A stretch of DNA of 64,000 bases from Neocallimastix lanati (nom. inval.) (Eukaryota > Neocallimastigomycota > Neocallimastigomycetes > Neocallimastigales > Neocallimastigaceae): the NCBI GenBank assembly GCA_016946835.1, contig JACVTC010000067.1, positions 877,501 to 941,500 of the forward strand, in the 5' to 3' direction. The position numbers and the translations under genes were made by a program. Shown here piece after piece: positions 1-13,300 of this stretch (positions are counted from its first letter, which is position 1; every line of letters begins with the position of its first letter). The notes beneath the pieces are model-generated. The model was given only the letters and a program-made list of their open reading frames with translations, was not told the origin of the DNA and did no database searches.

Positions 1-161
1 TTAATAATAAATATTATTTAATTTTTTAATAATCAATTTAATAAATTAATTTATTGTATTACTAAAGTTTTAATAATAATTATAATTTATTATTATAATT
101 CTTATCTCTATTAATATTGTTTATCATTTTTCAAAATTTTTATATTATATTTTATAATTAC

Positions 162-845
162 TGGATCAGTTGGTGTTGTACATGATGAAAGAATAAAAGC
201 TGGCCACTATAATACGTTTTTAAAAATAATAACAATAATATTTTATTTTAATTACAATACCATAATTATAATAATAGATAAAAATAATAATCATTATTTA
301 TATATTTATATATTCATAAATTTGAGGTAAATTTTTTATTAATTCTTACATAATCAATATTGAGTCCAAATTTAAAAATCAGTCCCGTAATAACCCACAT
401 GTAAATAGATACTGGTCCCCATAATGTTGCTAATCCTTTCCAATGGTGCTTAAAGAAATTTTTTGGTGTCTGTATAACAGCACATATGATTTGTATAAGA
501 ATAATAGCCTTTTATATATATATATATATTAATAATAATAGTTAATAAAATAAATTTTTATTTAATAAATAAATATTATTAATAAAAATAAACTAATTTT
601 ATTACTTGAGAAATTTCAAATGTTAAATGATGAATTTCATCAGTCCAAGATAATGGATTAATCCAACCCAAAACTTTTGGTCCTAATAAGATACCAACTA
701 ATGTTGCTACTAAAGGCTCAGATAAGAAAAGTCGCTCTTTAACGAAATATGATATGTAACTGAATAAAATAACAAAAGCTGTGAGCAAAAATAATACTAC
801 AGTTACTGAATTTTCAGGAAAATCGATTTTTATGACAGAAGTCAT
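162..845 (-). CDS. Na+/H+ antiporter, Nha1/CPA type (5' part, runs off left edge)
   Basis: Start of a plasma-membrane sodium/proton exchanger of the fungal Nha1/Sod2 kind, which expels Na+ (often K+ too) in exchange for H+. Three exons join in frame: 845-606, 508-350 and 206-162. The first holds two hydrophobic helices and the family-like stretch LVATLVGILLGPKVLGWINP. The second continues as AIILIQIICAVIQTPKNFF, then GLATLWGPVSIYMWVITGL. The third gives SSCTTPTDP, matching the ion-binding TPTDP loop of CPA antiporters. Every junction is phase 0 with GT-AG ends. After the third exon the sequence is intron-like to position 1, so the rest of the gene, including later helices and any cytosolic tail, lies outside the window. 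The start is the ATG at 845, just before the first helix as in fungal relatives. Family call firm; Nha1 versus another fungal CPA branch not settled. Confidence 0.85.
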
Positions 846-1723
846 CTTTTTTTATTCTTTATAAATTATTAATTTATTTCCAAGATGTCATATATATTAC
901 CCAATTATATATGTATATAAAATTTAAATTATTTTGGTTAGTGATTATTTTATAATATTTTAATTCGTTCATATAATTTTATTATTATTTTTTTTTTCTA
1001 AATATTAAAACCATAAATAAAATATAATTATCTATTGTAAATTATATTATTGTCATATTAAAGGTATTTATAAAATTAATTATTATAAATCTTTATAGGA
1101 AGAAAACAAACTAAAAAAAATAAAGACATATTAATGATTTTCATAAATTCATTTATTAAAATTTACTTTTAGAAATTTAACCAATTTATAATATAAAGTT
1201 TATTTATTTCCAAAAGTTAATATTACTATTATTAAAATTATTATCATCAAAAAGATAAGAGCAATATATCAAAATATTATTAATATAATTTCTATCATTT
1301 AAATATGATGAATGGTACATAAGTGTATATTTATTTTAGTTATTATATATTAATGTTTTTTTAATAATAATATATATATTATTTAATATGTATAATTTTA
1401 TAAATTTCCAATATTGTTTTAAATAATTTAAATGGACTATAGTTTCTCTTATTACTATTATTATTTTAAATATTATATATTATATAAAATTTAAACATAA
1501 CAATTAAAAAAATTATAAAAACATTATTTTATATTCACATACCTTTCCTTATATTTATTATATTCCTTCTATTCTATTATTTATTGTATCTTTTGTAATA
1601 AAAAAAAATAATGATACTAAATATGAAAAAAAAAAAAAAAATGCAAGTTTTATTTAATGAGTGAAAAAAAAAATACAAGTTTTATTTAAATAGTGAAAAA
1701 AAAAAAATAAAATAAAATAAAAT

Positions 1724-1834
1724 AAAATTTAAGATATATAATAAATATACAGATATCAATTTTTTTACAGGTGATATAAAATTTAAGATATATAATAAAT
1801 ATACAGATATCAATTTTTTTACAGGTGATATAAA
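1724..1834. repeat. Two-copy 54-bp tandem repeat
   Basis: A 54-bp unit beginning AAAATTTAAGATATATAATA and ending ACAGGTGATATA occurs twice head to tail, essentially identical by eye. A partly degraded third ending (AAAGTGATATAAATTTC) follows at about 1858. Just upstream, 1637-1706 holds another diverged duplication of about 34 bp built on CAAGTTTTATTTAA and GTGAAAAAAA. No coding content is seen. Confidence 0.85.
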
Positions 1835-1993
1835 TTCTATAATATAATATAATTTTTATAAAGTGATATAAATTTCATATAAGGTTTAATTTTTTTTTTT
1901 TTTTTTGTTTTTTAACAAATAAATATAATAAAACGTATATATAAAAATAACAACAAATTACGAAAAAAGCTATAATAAGTAAAAATAAAGAAG

Positions 1994-2035
<42 letters not shown>

Positions 2036-2358
2036 TTTTTTATATTTTATATAATTTATAATTAAAAAAAAAAAAAAAAGTATATAAAAAATAGAAAAAC
2101 TAAAAATGTATGTTTATACATGAAAATAAATTAAAATTTTTTAATTATTTTATATAAAAATATATAAAACTATATAAAAATATATAATATATATACTAAT
2201 TTTATATAATATTTTATAGTACATGCATAACAATATTATAAATAATAATAAAATTTTTTAATATTTATTAAAAGATTTTGTATAAATATATAAATTAAGA
2301 TTTAAATAAGTAAAAAATAAAAAAAATAAAGAAAAAACAAAAATTTGAAACAAAGTTT

Positions 2359-2703
2359 AATAATAAATAATAAATAATAAATAATAAATAATTGAATAAT
2401 AAATAATAAAAAATAAAAAGAGTATTTATTAATAAATAATATAAATAATTAAATAATAAATAATAAATAATAAATAATAAATAATAAATAATAAATAATA
2501 AATAATAAATAATAAATAATAAATAATAAATAATAAATCAATAATAAATAATAAATAATTAAATAATAAATAATAAATAATAAATAATAAGAGTATTTAT
2601 TAATAATAAATAATAAATGGTAAATGGTAAATAATTAATAATAAATAATAAATAATAAATAATAAATGGTAAATGGTAAATAATTAATAATAAATAAATA
2701 ATA
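2359..2703. repeat. TAATAAA heptamer microsatellite
   Basis: About 340 bp dominated by the 7-mer TAATAAA in tandem, longest at 2450-2540. The 3' part (about 2600-2703) carries a higher-order duplication in which GGTAAATGGTAAATAATTAA is inserted twice. Confidence 0.85.
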
Positions 2704-3059
2704 TTGTATTTCTCAAAAGTTGTCAATATTTTATTTATTATTTATATTAATGAATATTTTATTTTATTTTATATAAATTGATACTTTATTAATTTTAATT
2801 TTTAATTAAAAATGTATTAAATATATTAATTTATTATAAAACTTTAATTTTTTTTGTTGGGGCGATTAATTATTTTATTGTAAATTTAATAAAGTTTTAT
2901 AATAATTAGAAAGAATAGAAGAAAAAAAGAACTTTTTAATATATAATTAAAATAAAATTAGAACATACTTCTTTCTTTTTAATTTTTTTAAATAAATCAA
3001 TTAATGTTTCAATAATATAACCAATTTATTACATTAAATAATGATTTTATTTCCCGTCA

Positions 3060-3750
3060 AATTGACAAAATTATCATTATCATAATTCCAGACAGTTTAC
3101 ATCTTTATTAGAAGTTTTATAGCATTTTCAGAAGACTGGTATTCACTACAATTGATTAAGGGATATAATCCATTTTTCTTTCAAAGGTTTTGACAAATTA
3201 TTGGTCACCAAAGACATCATTTTATAATGTTCATTATAAGTAAATATGCGGCTTGCTTTTTGTCCTTCATAAGTAATCATTCTTCTTACTTTTACTAAAT
3301 ATAATTTTAAATTAATATCAATAACATAAACCTATTTTTAACCTGAAATACTATCAAACAAGCTCTTCCATATCTATTTTATTCTGATCAAATATCGTTA
3401 TCTTGTTAGCAAAGTTGTATTGTGTGAAGTCAATAATAGGATCTTAATAACTCTTCATCTGCTTGAAAGTGATGTTTTTAAATTATATTCTTATATATGA
3501 CATTTTAGGAGTGCCAATATATATGCAGCTTTTAAGACACATATTCACCATATTAGATAAATGTGCAATATCCTTTTCGGGCAGTTATTCATTATCAATC
3601 TAAACTTGTTGGGAAGTATAAATATTTTTACATCTCCAATGAAAATATTTTTATTGGAAAGTACGGTTATATAACTATACCCAAAATAATCGCCATAGAT
3701 ACTCTAGCTACTACTATTATTATCAGAATAATAACTAGGTTAATTTCTTT
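3060..3750 (-). pseudogene. Decayed protein-coding relic, family unknown
   Basis: This segment stands out from its surroundings by more G and C and codon-like texture. Read on the minus strand it breaks into coding-like pieces in shifting frames. One piece, near 3590-3650, contains NIFIGDVKIFILPNKF. Another, near 3370-3440, contains DPIIDFTQYNFANK followed by DQNKIDMEE. After a frameshift and two stops comes VYVIDINLKLYLVKVRRM with MITYEGQKASRIFTYNEHYK, then NLSKPLKEKWIISLNQL and a stop near 3160. Further pieces (EYQSSENAIKLLIKM) continue below. Several frameshifts and stops interrupt any continuous reading, so it is dead. I do not recognise the family. It could be a host gene copy or part of a mobile element. 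The plus-strand reading at 3563-3760 has no better claim and is taken as its shadow. Confidence 0.5.
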
Positions 3751-4237
3751 TTTTAATTAGATTATATATGAAAATTGTTTATGATTAATTTAATTTTTTA
3801 ATTAATAATACTTTTAATTGTAAAAAATTAAAAATAAAACAAAATAATTTATAAATATTTTAATTTTTACTATTATTACTATTATTTTTTATTATTATTA
3901 TTATTTTATTTTTACTTTTTGTTTTTATTGTTTTTTTTTATTATTTTTTTTTTTTATTTATTTATTATTATTTTTTTATTTATTATTATTTTATTGTTTA
4001 TAATAAAAGATAATTTAGCTAATAATAGAAAAAATACAGAATTAGTATTGAATACTAAATATACATTTAATAATTTTTATGAAAAATAATAATTATACTG
4101 TTACTTCACAATTTTTTTTTTTAAATAATAATAATTTTCTTAGAATTCTTAAGATTATGTAATAGAATTTCGATTTCCATTATGTATTATTAATAATTCT
4201 AAATTAAAAATTAGATAATTCCTCTGTTGTAATAATT

Positions 4238-4743
4238 ATTATATTTATTAATTTACACTAAAAGTATATCTTTATACTATTAAAATAATTCATATCATAT
4301 AATATATTTTAATGATTTTTTTTCTTTTTAATTTTTTTTTTATCCTATTTAATTATATTTAAATCAAATTAACTAAAAAAAAAAAAAAAAAAATTAATAG
4401 TTATATTATTAAAAATTAAAGTTAATTTGAAAAAAAAAATTTAACATTAACTAAAAAAAAAAATATATATATATATACTTTTAAGTATTGTTATATAAAA
4501 ATCATATGTAACTTTTTTTTTTTTAAATCATCATATATCTTTTATAAAATAAATAAAAAATAAAAATAAAAAATTAACATAAAAAATTAAAATAAAAAAT
4601 ATTTATATAAAATTTCTTTGGATATAACTTGTATTTTAATGTTTAATATTAAAAAGAAAAAAAAATCATTAAAATATATTATATGATATGTATTATTTTT
4701 ATAGTATAAAGATATACTTTTAGTGTAAATTAATAAATATAAC

Positions 4744-4745
<2 letters not shown>
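4238..4745. repeat. Second, overlapping inverted repeat
   Basis: 4241-4330 (ATATTTATTAATTTACACTA onward) is the reverse complement of about 4655-4740, roughly 85 bp with few mismatches. The right copy lies inside the loop of the 4427-5264 element and the left copy lies outside it, so the two inverted repeats interlock. A shorter related segment (AATTAATAGTTATATT) sits at about 4390-4410. Confidence 0.7.
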
Positions 4746-4780
<35 letters not shown>

Positions 4781-5264
4781 ATTATAAAAATTATTATAAA
4801 ATACTTTTATATTTTCTTTACATATAAAAATTGTATATGTTTTATAATAGTTATATTATTATATAATATTTATAAAATCATAATTTAATTTTTACAGAAA
4901 ATTTTCTTCAAAATATTTTTTTATTTTTCAATTTTTAATTTTTATTTTATTTTATTTTTGTTTTATATGATTTTATTTTTAAAAATAAAATCAAATAAAA
5001 CAAAAATAATTTTATATTAAGAAAATTTAATTGTAAATTAGATATTACAAAGATTTTATGAATTAAAAAACATTAAAATACAAGTTATATCCAAAGAAAT
5101 TTTATATAAATATTTTTTATTTTAATTTTTTATTTATTTTATAAAAGATATATGATGATTTAAAAAAAAAAAAGTTACATTTGATTTTTATATAACAATA
5201 CTTAAAAGTATATATATATATATTTTTTTTTTAGTTAATGTTAAATTTTTTTTTTTTTTTTCAA
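4427..5264. mobile_element. Fold-back / MITE-like element with ~200-bp inverted arms
   Basis: The left arm 4427-4645 and right arm 5068-5264 are near-perfect reverse complements for about 200 bp, both starting TTGAAAAAAAAA then TTTAACATTAACTAAA and ending at TTGTATTTTAATGTTT. The left arm carries a ~20-bp extra A-rich stretch. The internal ~420 bp contains a further small palindrome centred near 4980 and no ORF. Structure fits a non-autonomous fold-back element or an inverted segmental duplication. No target-site duplication or transposase is visible, so mobility is inferred from structure only. Confidence 0.6.
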
Positions 5265-6513
5265 TTTTTGAAAAGTTTATTAATACAATATTTTTATGGT
5301 TAATAATGGATGGATAAATCTATATACATTAATTTTATTAAAACACATGATATATTCAGTTTAATAAATGTAAGTCAACCAATCATTATTATAAAACATA
5401 AAAATTTATAATTTTGTTTACCATTACTAAATAAATAAATCAATAAATAAATAAATGATGATAAATTATGGTAGTTAATAATGTATTATAATGTATTATG
5501 ATGATATATAAACATTGTACATTACTAATATTGTCTTGTAGGATTGTATTACATTTATTTAATGTACATAAATTTGTTATGTATTTAAAATTCTTTAAAT
5601 TTATTAATATTAATTATGTACTACAGGTTATATATATTATATTTATGTATTTGTATATTTTAATATAGTATTTATATTTTAATATACACATTAAATATAG
5701 TAAAATATACTTTAATATATTTTTAATATATGCGACTATAACATTGAAACCATTTATACCATTCAGTTTAATTAAATCAATATAATGAAATTTTTTTATC
5801 TAAAAAATACTTTTATGATTTTTTTTTTTTTTTTTTTATAATAGTAATAATTTATTGATAGTAAAAGTCTTTTTTTTTTAATATTTATTTTTACTTAATT
5901 ACCATTTTATAATAAAAAATTTTAAAAAAGGTATAATAAAAAAATAATAGAATAATACAAATAGAAGTAAAATTGAATTAAAAATTGAAAAAACAAAAAC
6001 AAGTATATACTAAAAGAATAAAAGAAAAAAATTTATTGAAAGTGGAATAATATAAATTTCATCATATAAAATAAAAAAACAATTATAAATATTAATTATA
6101 AATATAAAATTAAAATCAAAACAAAAAATTAATAATAAACAAAAAAGAAAATTATTCATAAATTTTTGAATAAAAAAAATATAAACAAAATAAATTAGAT
6201 TTTACAAAAGGTTTAATTGATATAATAAAGAATTGTAGGTAAAAATTCATTATAATTATTATATATGTATATATATATATATTTTTTTGAATATATAATT
6301 GAAATCTCTACAATTAAGATGTTGCAATAATATAATTTTTTTTTTTAAAATAAATTATAAAATATAATAAAATAAATTTTAAAATCAAAGTTATATAATT
6401 TTTATGTTAATAGTAATATTTTAAACAAGATCGATCATAATAATAGTATATAAAAATGATGATATATTAAATAAAAATAAAATTGTTTATTAATCATTAA
6501 TATTAGAGTTAAA

Positions 6514-9500
6514 ATGTCATCTTATTCCTCATCAGACGAAGAAGATAATTTAGAATGTCCATTATGTATGGAAGAAATAGACTTAGCTGATAAATATTTT
6601 AAGCCTTGTGTTTGTGGTTATCAGGTAAGATAAGATATAAAATATTAATAGATTAGATTTTTAAATGTTAATAATTTTGTAAAATATTGTAGATTTGTCG
6701 TTTTTGCTGGCATCATATAAAGGAAGATTTAAATGGATTATGTCCGGGATGTAGAAGAGAATATACTGAAGAGATGGTTCAATTTAAACCAGTATCACCA
6801 GAAAAGTAAGTTTTAGGTTAAAGTATCTAGTAATATATGTATAAGTTGATTAATATTGTTTATTATAATTATAACCATTTAAGGTTGGCGCAGTTGAAAG
6901 CAAAAAGAAAGGCTAAGAAGCGTGAAAAGAAAGAACACGAAAATAATGTAAAGAAACATTATGCTAATGTAAGAGTAATTCAAAAGAATTTGGTTTATGT
7001 GATAGGACTTCCGTCATATATTGCAAATGAAGAGGTATGAATTGAATAAAATAACAAAATTATATATATGTTAAACTAATCTTATAAATTAATTTATAAA
7101 TAATATTAAAAATCTAGACCATAAAACAATATGATTATTTTGGACAGTACGGAAAAATTACAAAGGTCGTTATTAATAAAAAAACACATTCACCACATCA
7201 AACAAGTGTAGGTGTATATATTACGTATTCTAAAAAGGAAGAAGCACAACGAGCAATTGAGGCGGTAGATAATTCAATATTTGATGGATATCAAGTGAAG
7301 TATGTAGATTATTTATACTATTATTATTTGTTTGTTTATTATTTATTAATAAAAATTTGAAATTTATAGAGCATCATATGGTACAACAAAGTATTGTACA
7401 TTTTATTTAAGGGGACAAACTTGCCAAAACCCGCAATGTATGTATTTACATGAGCCAGGAGAGGAGATCGAATCTAAAGAAGAACTATTAAGGTATTTAT
7501 AAATATTTATAAAACAACTTTTAAATGAATAATATACTTATTTAATATTGTCTAATAAATAGTAAAACACAAGTGTTAACGTCACAGTCATCTTTGTCAC
7601 ATGTGAAAGAAGTTAAACAACCAGTTCCTCCAAAAGCTGTAATTTTTAAATTAATTAAACATATATTAATATATTTTAATGAATATAGATAAAGTATGTT
7701 TAATAATCATTTTATTATATTTAATAATTATAGATAAGAACGACAATATATAGAGAAAAAGATGAAACATCGGCATTACCTGCTTCAGCTAATTGGTAGG
7801 AAAGACTTTTTTTAATAACTAATATATATTTTTTTGAAAACATTTAATTGATTTTTTTTAATGAATTAAAAAAAATAGGGGAAGTCGAAATGGAAAAACC
7901 AGACATGATGATGGAGAGAAAAAAGTTATTTCTATTAATTTATCAGATTTATTATCAAAGACTAATGAAAATTCAAAAGTAAATAGTATTAATCTTTCTA
8001 GATCAAAATCTGATTCTCATTCTTCACAAAAAATTAAAACAGAAAGTAAAACAAAACTAAATCCACCAATTAAAAGTCAAAGTATAATAAACCTAACGTC
8101 ATTTAAAAATGAGTTAAATGATGAAAATTCACATCATGAAAAAATATCAAATAATAATCGTGATGAGGAATATCCAGCACTGTCAACTTTACTAAGCAAA
8201 AAGAATAATCATTCAAAAGAAGGTCATTCATCATCACATTCTTCATTAATAATGTCACCACAATCTAGTCACTCTAAATTGATTTCAAGAAACAATAGTA
8301 AAGAAACAATTAATAATGATGAAACAACAAGTAAAACAGCTGTTGATGAAAATAATTTAATTAATAATAAAGACAATGATACAGTAGTTAATGAAGAAAC
8401 TACAGAAAATATTCCTAGGACTGAGTCACCAATTCCGGAAAAGGAAGAAATAGAAATTATATCAGAAGAGAAGAGCGAAATTGAGAATGATATTAAAGAA
8501 GCTTCAAAAAAATCAATTCTTGAGGAAATATCAAAAGCTTATTCATATGATCAAGTATCAACAAATACTAATATTACATCATCACCAATAAAATCAGCTA
8601 CAACTATTTCATCATCATTTAATTTATTTACAAAATTGAGTAAGAATCCAAGTGAAAGTTCAAAAGAAGGTAAAACTAAAAGTACGAATTCACCACCTCC
8701 TGGTTTTGAAAGTAAGATGGAATCTAAAATGTTAAGTCCAAATATATCAAAATCTGATTTAAAAGCAAATGATAATTATTTGAACTTAAATCAATCTATA
8801 ACTGATCTAAAAATATCTGATGATGAAATTATATCTGATAATTCAAATCATATTAATGAATTTAAATACAATGGCCCATTTGATCCATTTAATGAAGTAT
8901 TAAACAATTTAATGAATGTTAATACTATTATGAGTGATTATTATAGACATTATCCTCAGGGATTTGGTGGATTTAATGAAATGTACAATAATGAATTTAA
9001 TGGAATGAATCAAATGAGTTCATTAATAAATGGATCCAATTTTGCCCAATATCAAAATCATCTTAATAAGAAATATTTTGACCAATACTATCAAAATTTG
9101 AATCGTGAACAAATTCAAAACAATTTAAAGGCGATGTTACCAAATATAAATATTTCTCCATATTCAAATGGAAATGAAAACAATCCATGGTCTAATCAAC
9201 ACTCACAAAATGGTTTTAATGACAATTTATTTAATAGTTATAACTCGTTGGCCACAACTTTAAATGGAAATAATATGTTTTTTAATAATATAAATAACAA
9301 TATTGATTTTATAAAGCAATATCAAATGACACAGATGTTAAATAATATGAAAAAAACTCAACAAATGGAAAATAATATGTCCATGTCGAATAATATTAAT
9401 ATGAATAACTATCAGGATTTTAAATCATTACCTTTTAAAGATTCAGCAATTATGGCAGTAAAAATGGGAAATGTTAATAATGATAATTCTAATCAAGATT

Positions 9501-10313
9501 CAAAAAATATGAATTCGATGAATTTATTTCAGAATTTAAATATGAAACCAAATGAAATAGCAAATAACGCAGGCTTCTCTATAAATCCAGTTAGTCCAAT
9601 AAATGCGTTTGCTAATTTGAATCAATTAAATAATATAAATGGAATGAATGATATTGCAAATTTAAATGGAATAAATTCATTGAATAATAATATTAATAGT
9701 GTTAATCAACTTCATAATGTTCAACAGATGAGTAACTTTAATGATATAACCGCAATGAATATGAATTTAGTCTCCCCATCATTATCATCTTCTATTATTC
9801 CAAATTTCGATACAATTAATAAAACAAATTTTAAATCAATGAATGAGTTTAATAACGAAGGATTAACGGGCTTAACAGGTTCTGCAAATACTATGTATGA
9901 AAATGATATGAATTTTTTTCAGAAGCTTTCACAAATAAATAAAGATGGTAATTAATATTAATTTATTTTGAAATATGAATTATTTTAATATATTTTTAAA
10001 CAAAATAGAAATACTATTAATTTATAAGAAAAATTATAGTGGAACACTATTAAAATAAATAATAATAAATAGAAAATAATGAATCATATTTATAACTAAA
10101 TATTAATATATGATAATGATTATTTTACTTAAGAATTAACGATATTTATTATATATTTATTATTATTATTAAATTTATATGAAATAAAAAATAATGCAAT
10201 AAAATATAATACAAAAAAATATAAAGGAGTTAAAAATTAAGAATAATATTAAATTTGTATAAAAAATAACAACATTGAATAATTATATCAAATAAATTTT
10301 ATTTTTTAATAGA

Positions 10314-10349
<36 letters not shown>

Positions 10350-13300
10350 CAAAAATATAAACAAAATTATATATAACAAAATTATATATATAAAATTCCT
10401 TCTAAATTGTTACAACTATATATGTATAATAGTATATATATTTTTTATTAGTTTTTTTTTTTTTAATAAATATAATTTATTTTAGTTTATTTTATTGATT
10501 TATTTTTTATTAAATAATTAATATTAATTATATGAATCAATTTTAGGGCGAGAAAATGAAAATATATTGAGTTCGTTACCGGATTTTTGGAAAAGCAAAA
10601 CACAAGATACAGGGGGAGGAGCTGATGAAAAGTCAAATTTATTAATTAATAGTATATTAGAACAAAGATTTAATGAAGCTGAACAAAAGAGTATATTATA
10701 TAGTAAAAAATCACAAGGTAAATATATATAAATTTATTAATCCGTTTAATTTTCTAATGTACTTATATTCATATTCATTTTTATATTTTTGTATAAATAT
10801 TCAATATAAATATTTTTATTTATTATTTAATTTTATTTATTATTTTTATTTTATTTTATTTTTAATTTTTTATAATTATATATTTTAAGATGGGATGATA
10901 AATAATAAAGATAATAATAAAATGACCAATATGAATGAATCAGAAATAAATGAAGAGTTAGAATTAGAATTAAAATCATCTATTGGAGCTAATCAAAAAT
11001 GTGTGGATTTAAATGATATACCAATTGATAATAATGCATTAAAAAAAGTAAATGCAAAGAAAGAGATTTTAGATATATTAATCAAGAAAAATTTCAGTGA
11101 TTCAGAAAACTTGAAGGAAAATCCAGAAAGTGGAACAGTAGAATTTTTGAAAGCAAAAGAAAATAATATATTAAATGAAGAAAATCAAAAAAATAGACAT
11201 GCTGCTAGATATTTGAAATCTAAAGAAAATATTATATCAAGTGAGGAAAATCATAAAGATGTGCTTGTTGAACCATTGAAATCCAAAGAAAATAATATAT
11301 CAAATGTGGAAAAAAAACAAGTTATAAATACTTTAAATAATAATAAATACTTTGAAGATTTAGATAAAATTCAAGAAAAAGAAAATATAAGCAATAATGT
11401 AGTAAATAATACCATGACACCAAAAATAAAAAATAAAGAAAAAAAGGGTGTTATTAAGTCAGATACAAAAAAGGAATTATCGACTATAAATAAAAAAGAA
11501 ATATTGAAATCTGAACCTCTTATAATAAAATTAGAACCAAAAAAAATGAAAAAAGAAGAAATTAAGAGAGAGGTAACGAAAGAGGAGCCATTTATTATAA
11601 AGTTTGAAGAAAAGAAATCAAGAAAAGAAGAATCAATGATAATTAATGTTTCAAAGAATAATTCGAAAGATGAAAAGTTAAATAATAAAAAGGAAGAAAA
11701 ACAGGTGCCTGAAAAAGTAATAAATGTAATAAAAGATGAACGAGATAATATAGTTAATCAAACAAATATGTTTGAAGTTCTTCCAGATGTAAACCCTATG
11801 GATAGTAATATAGATAATATTAATTTGGAAGATGCTCCAATTAATATTCAAAAAATAGATAATGAACAAATATCTACATCAAATGAAACAATACAAACTA
11901 CAAATAGTTCTAAAAAAAATAAGAAAAAATCAAAACGTAAAAAGAAGAAAGCCTCATCAAATGAAGAAAATATTGATTTAATTAATAAAGAATTAGATTT
12001 GAATGAAAAGAAGAATAAAGAAAATGAATTAAATAATAAAGGTAAAGGTCAAGGAAAAAAGAAGAAAAAATCAAAAAAGAAGAATAATGATATTGAATTA
12101 CATATATTAACTGTAAAGGATAATAAAACTCAATTAATGAAGGAAACGCAGCTTTATCGTTTACCATTAACGGCTATTGCGAAAAAGCTTATACCTGAAG
12201 ATAAGGGAACTACTTTGGGTCTAAAACCTGTTTTTCCACCTGATATTGAAATTGAAGCACTTTGCAATGTTGTAGTAACAAAAAGGAGCAAGAAGAAAAA
12301 AAGAGATAATATAAGTCTTCCTTTTTTTAATACAAAAATTGAACACTTAAAGTCTGAGTTAGAAAATGAAAAAATAGATTTTAATTATTTGAAAGAAATT
12401 AATGAAAATATGGTTATAGAAAGAAATGAAAATTCAATAATGAAGGAACAAAAAGAAATTGATATTTTAAAAAATAATATGGAAGTAAATATGATTACTT
12501 CATTGAAGCAAATTAAAAGAAGAGCATTAAAAAATAAAACTGAATTAAAAAATAGTAATAATATAGATGAAAGTATTGTTGAAAATTTAAATGAAGATTT
12601 TATTGATGAAGAGGATATTGATGATATCAAAGATAATTTACATATTAGTACAGAAAAAATAATTGATATAAAAATGGCAAATGAAATAGCAAATCAAAAA
12701 TTATCCGAATTAAATAAACAAATAATTGAACATAATAATTCATCCCAAAATTCAGAAAGTCAATTTTTTGTTTTTCAAGCATTAGATGCATTAATTAATA
12801 CTGCTGAAGTATATGCAAATGCATTAAAAAAGCAAATTGAGGAATATGAAAGAAAAAATTATAATTTAGAAGATTCCAATACATATTCAAATAACTATAA
12901 AAGAAAGGTTAAAATTTATGAAGCAGTATTGGAAAGTATTAAAGATATAAGAGAGATGGGACTCTCGGATTATAAAACTTTAGAAAAATTGTATTTTTCA
13001 GATATGAAAGGAGAGGGCAATTATGAAGATAATATTAGTAATTTATTAATAAGTGTTAAATATATTATGCAAGAATTAGTATTAAATGTTGATGGACAGG
13101 AAGTACTACCACAAATATTAACTTTAAATAAAAATACAAATATATTATTATCTAGAATGAATGGTAATAAGTTTAAAGATAGTGTTTTAGAGCAATATAA
13201 AAAATTATTTGAGGAAAAACAAAGTAATTCACAAATGATAGAAAATCATCATAATGACAATTCTTCAAATATTAATATTAAAGATAATACAACCACCCAA

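Larger units (their letters stand above)
846..6513. other. Gene-free, AT-rich spacer
   Basis: Between the divergent antiporter and NOT4 genes no intact gene was found. The stretch holds short tandem duplications (1637-1834), a heptamer microsatellite (2359-2703), a decayed coding region (about 3060-3750, visibly richer in G+C) and nested inverted repeats (4238-5264). The rest is A/T simple sequence with long poly(A) and poly(T) runs. Confidence 0.7.

Noticed and set aside
3563-3760. 65-aa plus-strand frame
   Set aside because: Minus-strand readings in the same segment look more coding-like; treated as the shadow of a pseudogene.
8252-9955. Separate 567-aa gene starting at MSPQSSHSK
   Set aside because: In frame with and continuous from the upstream NOT4 exon at 7879; the ATG is internal.
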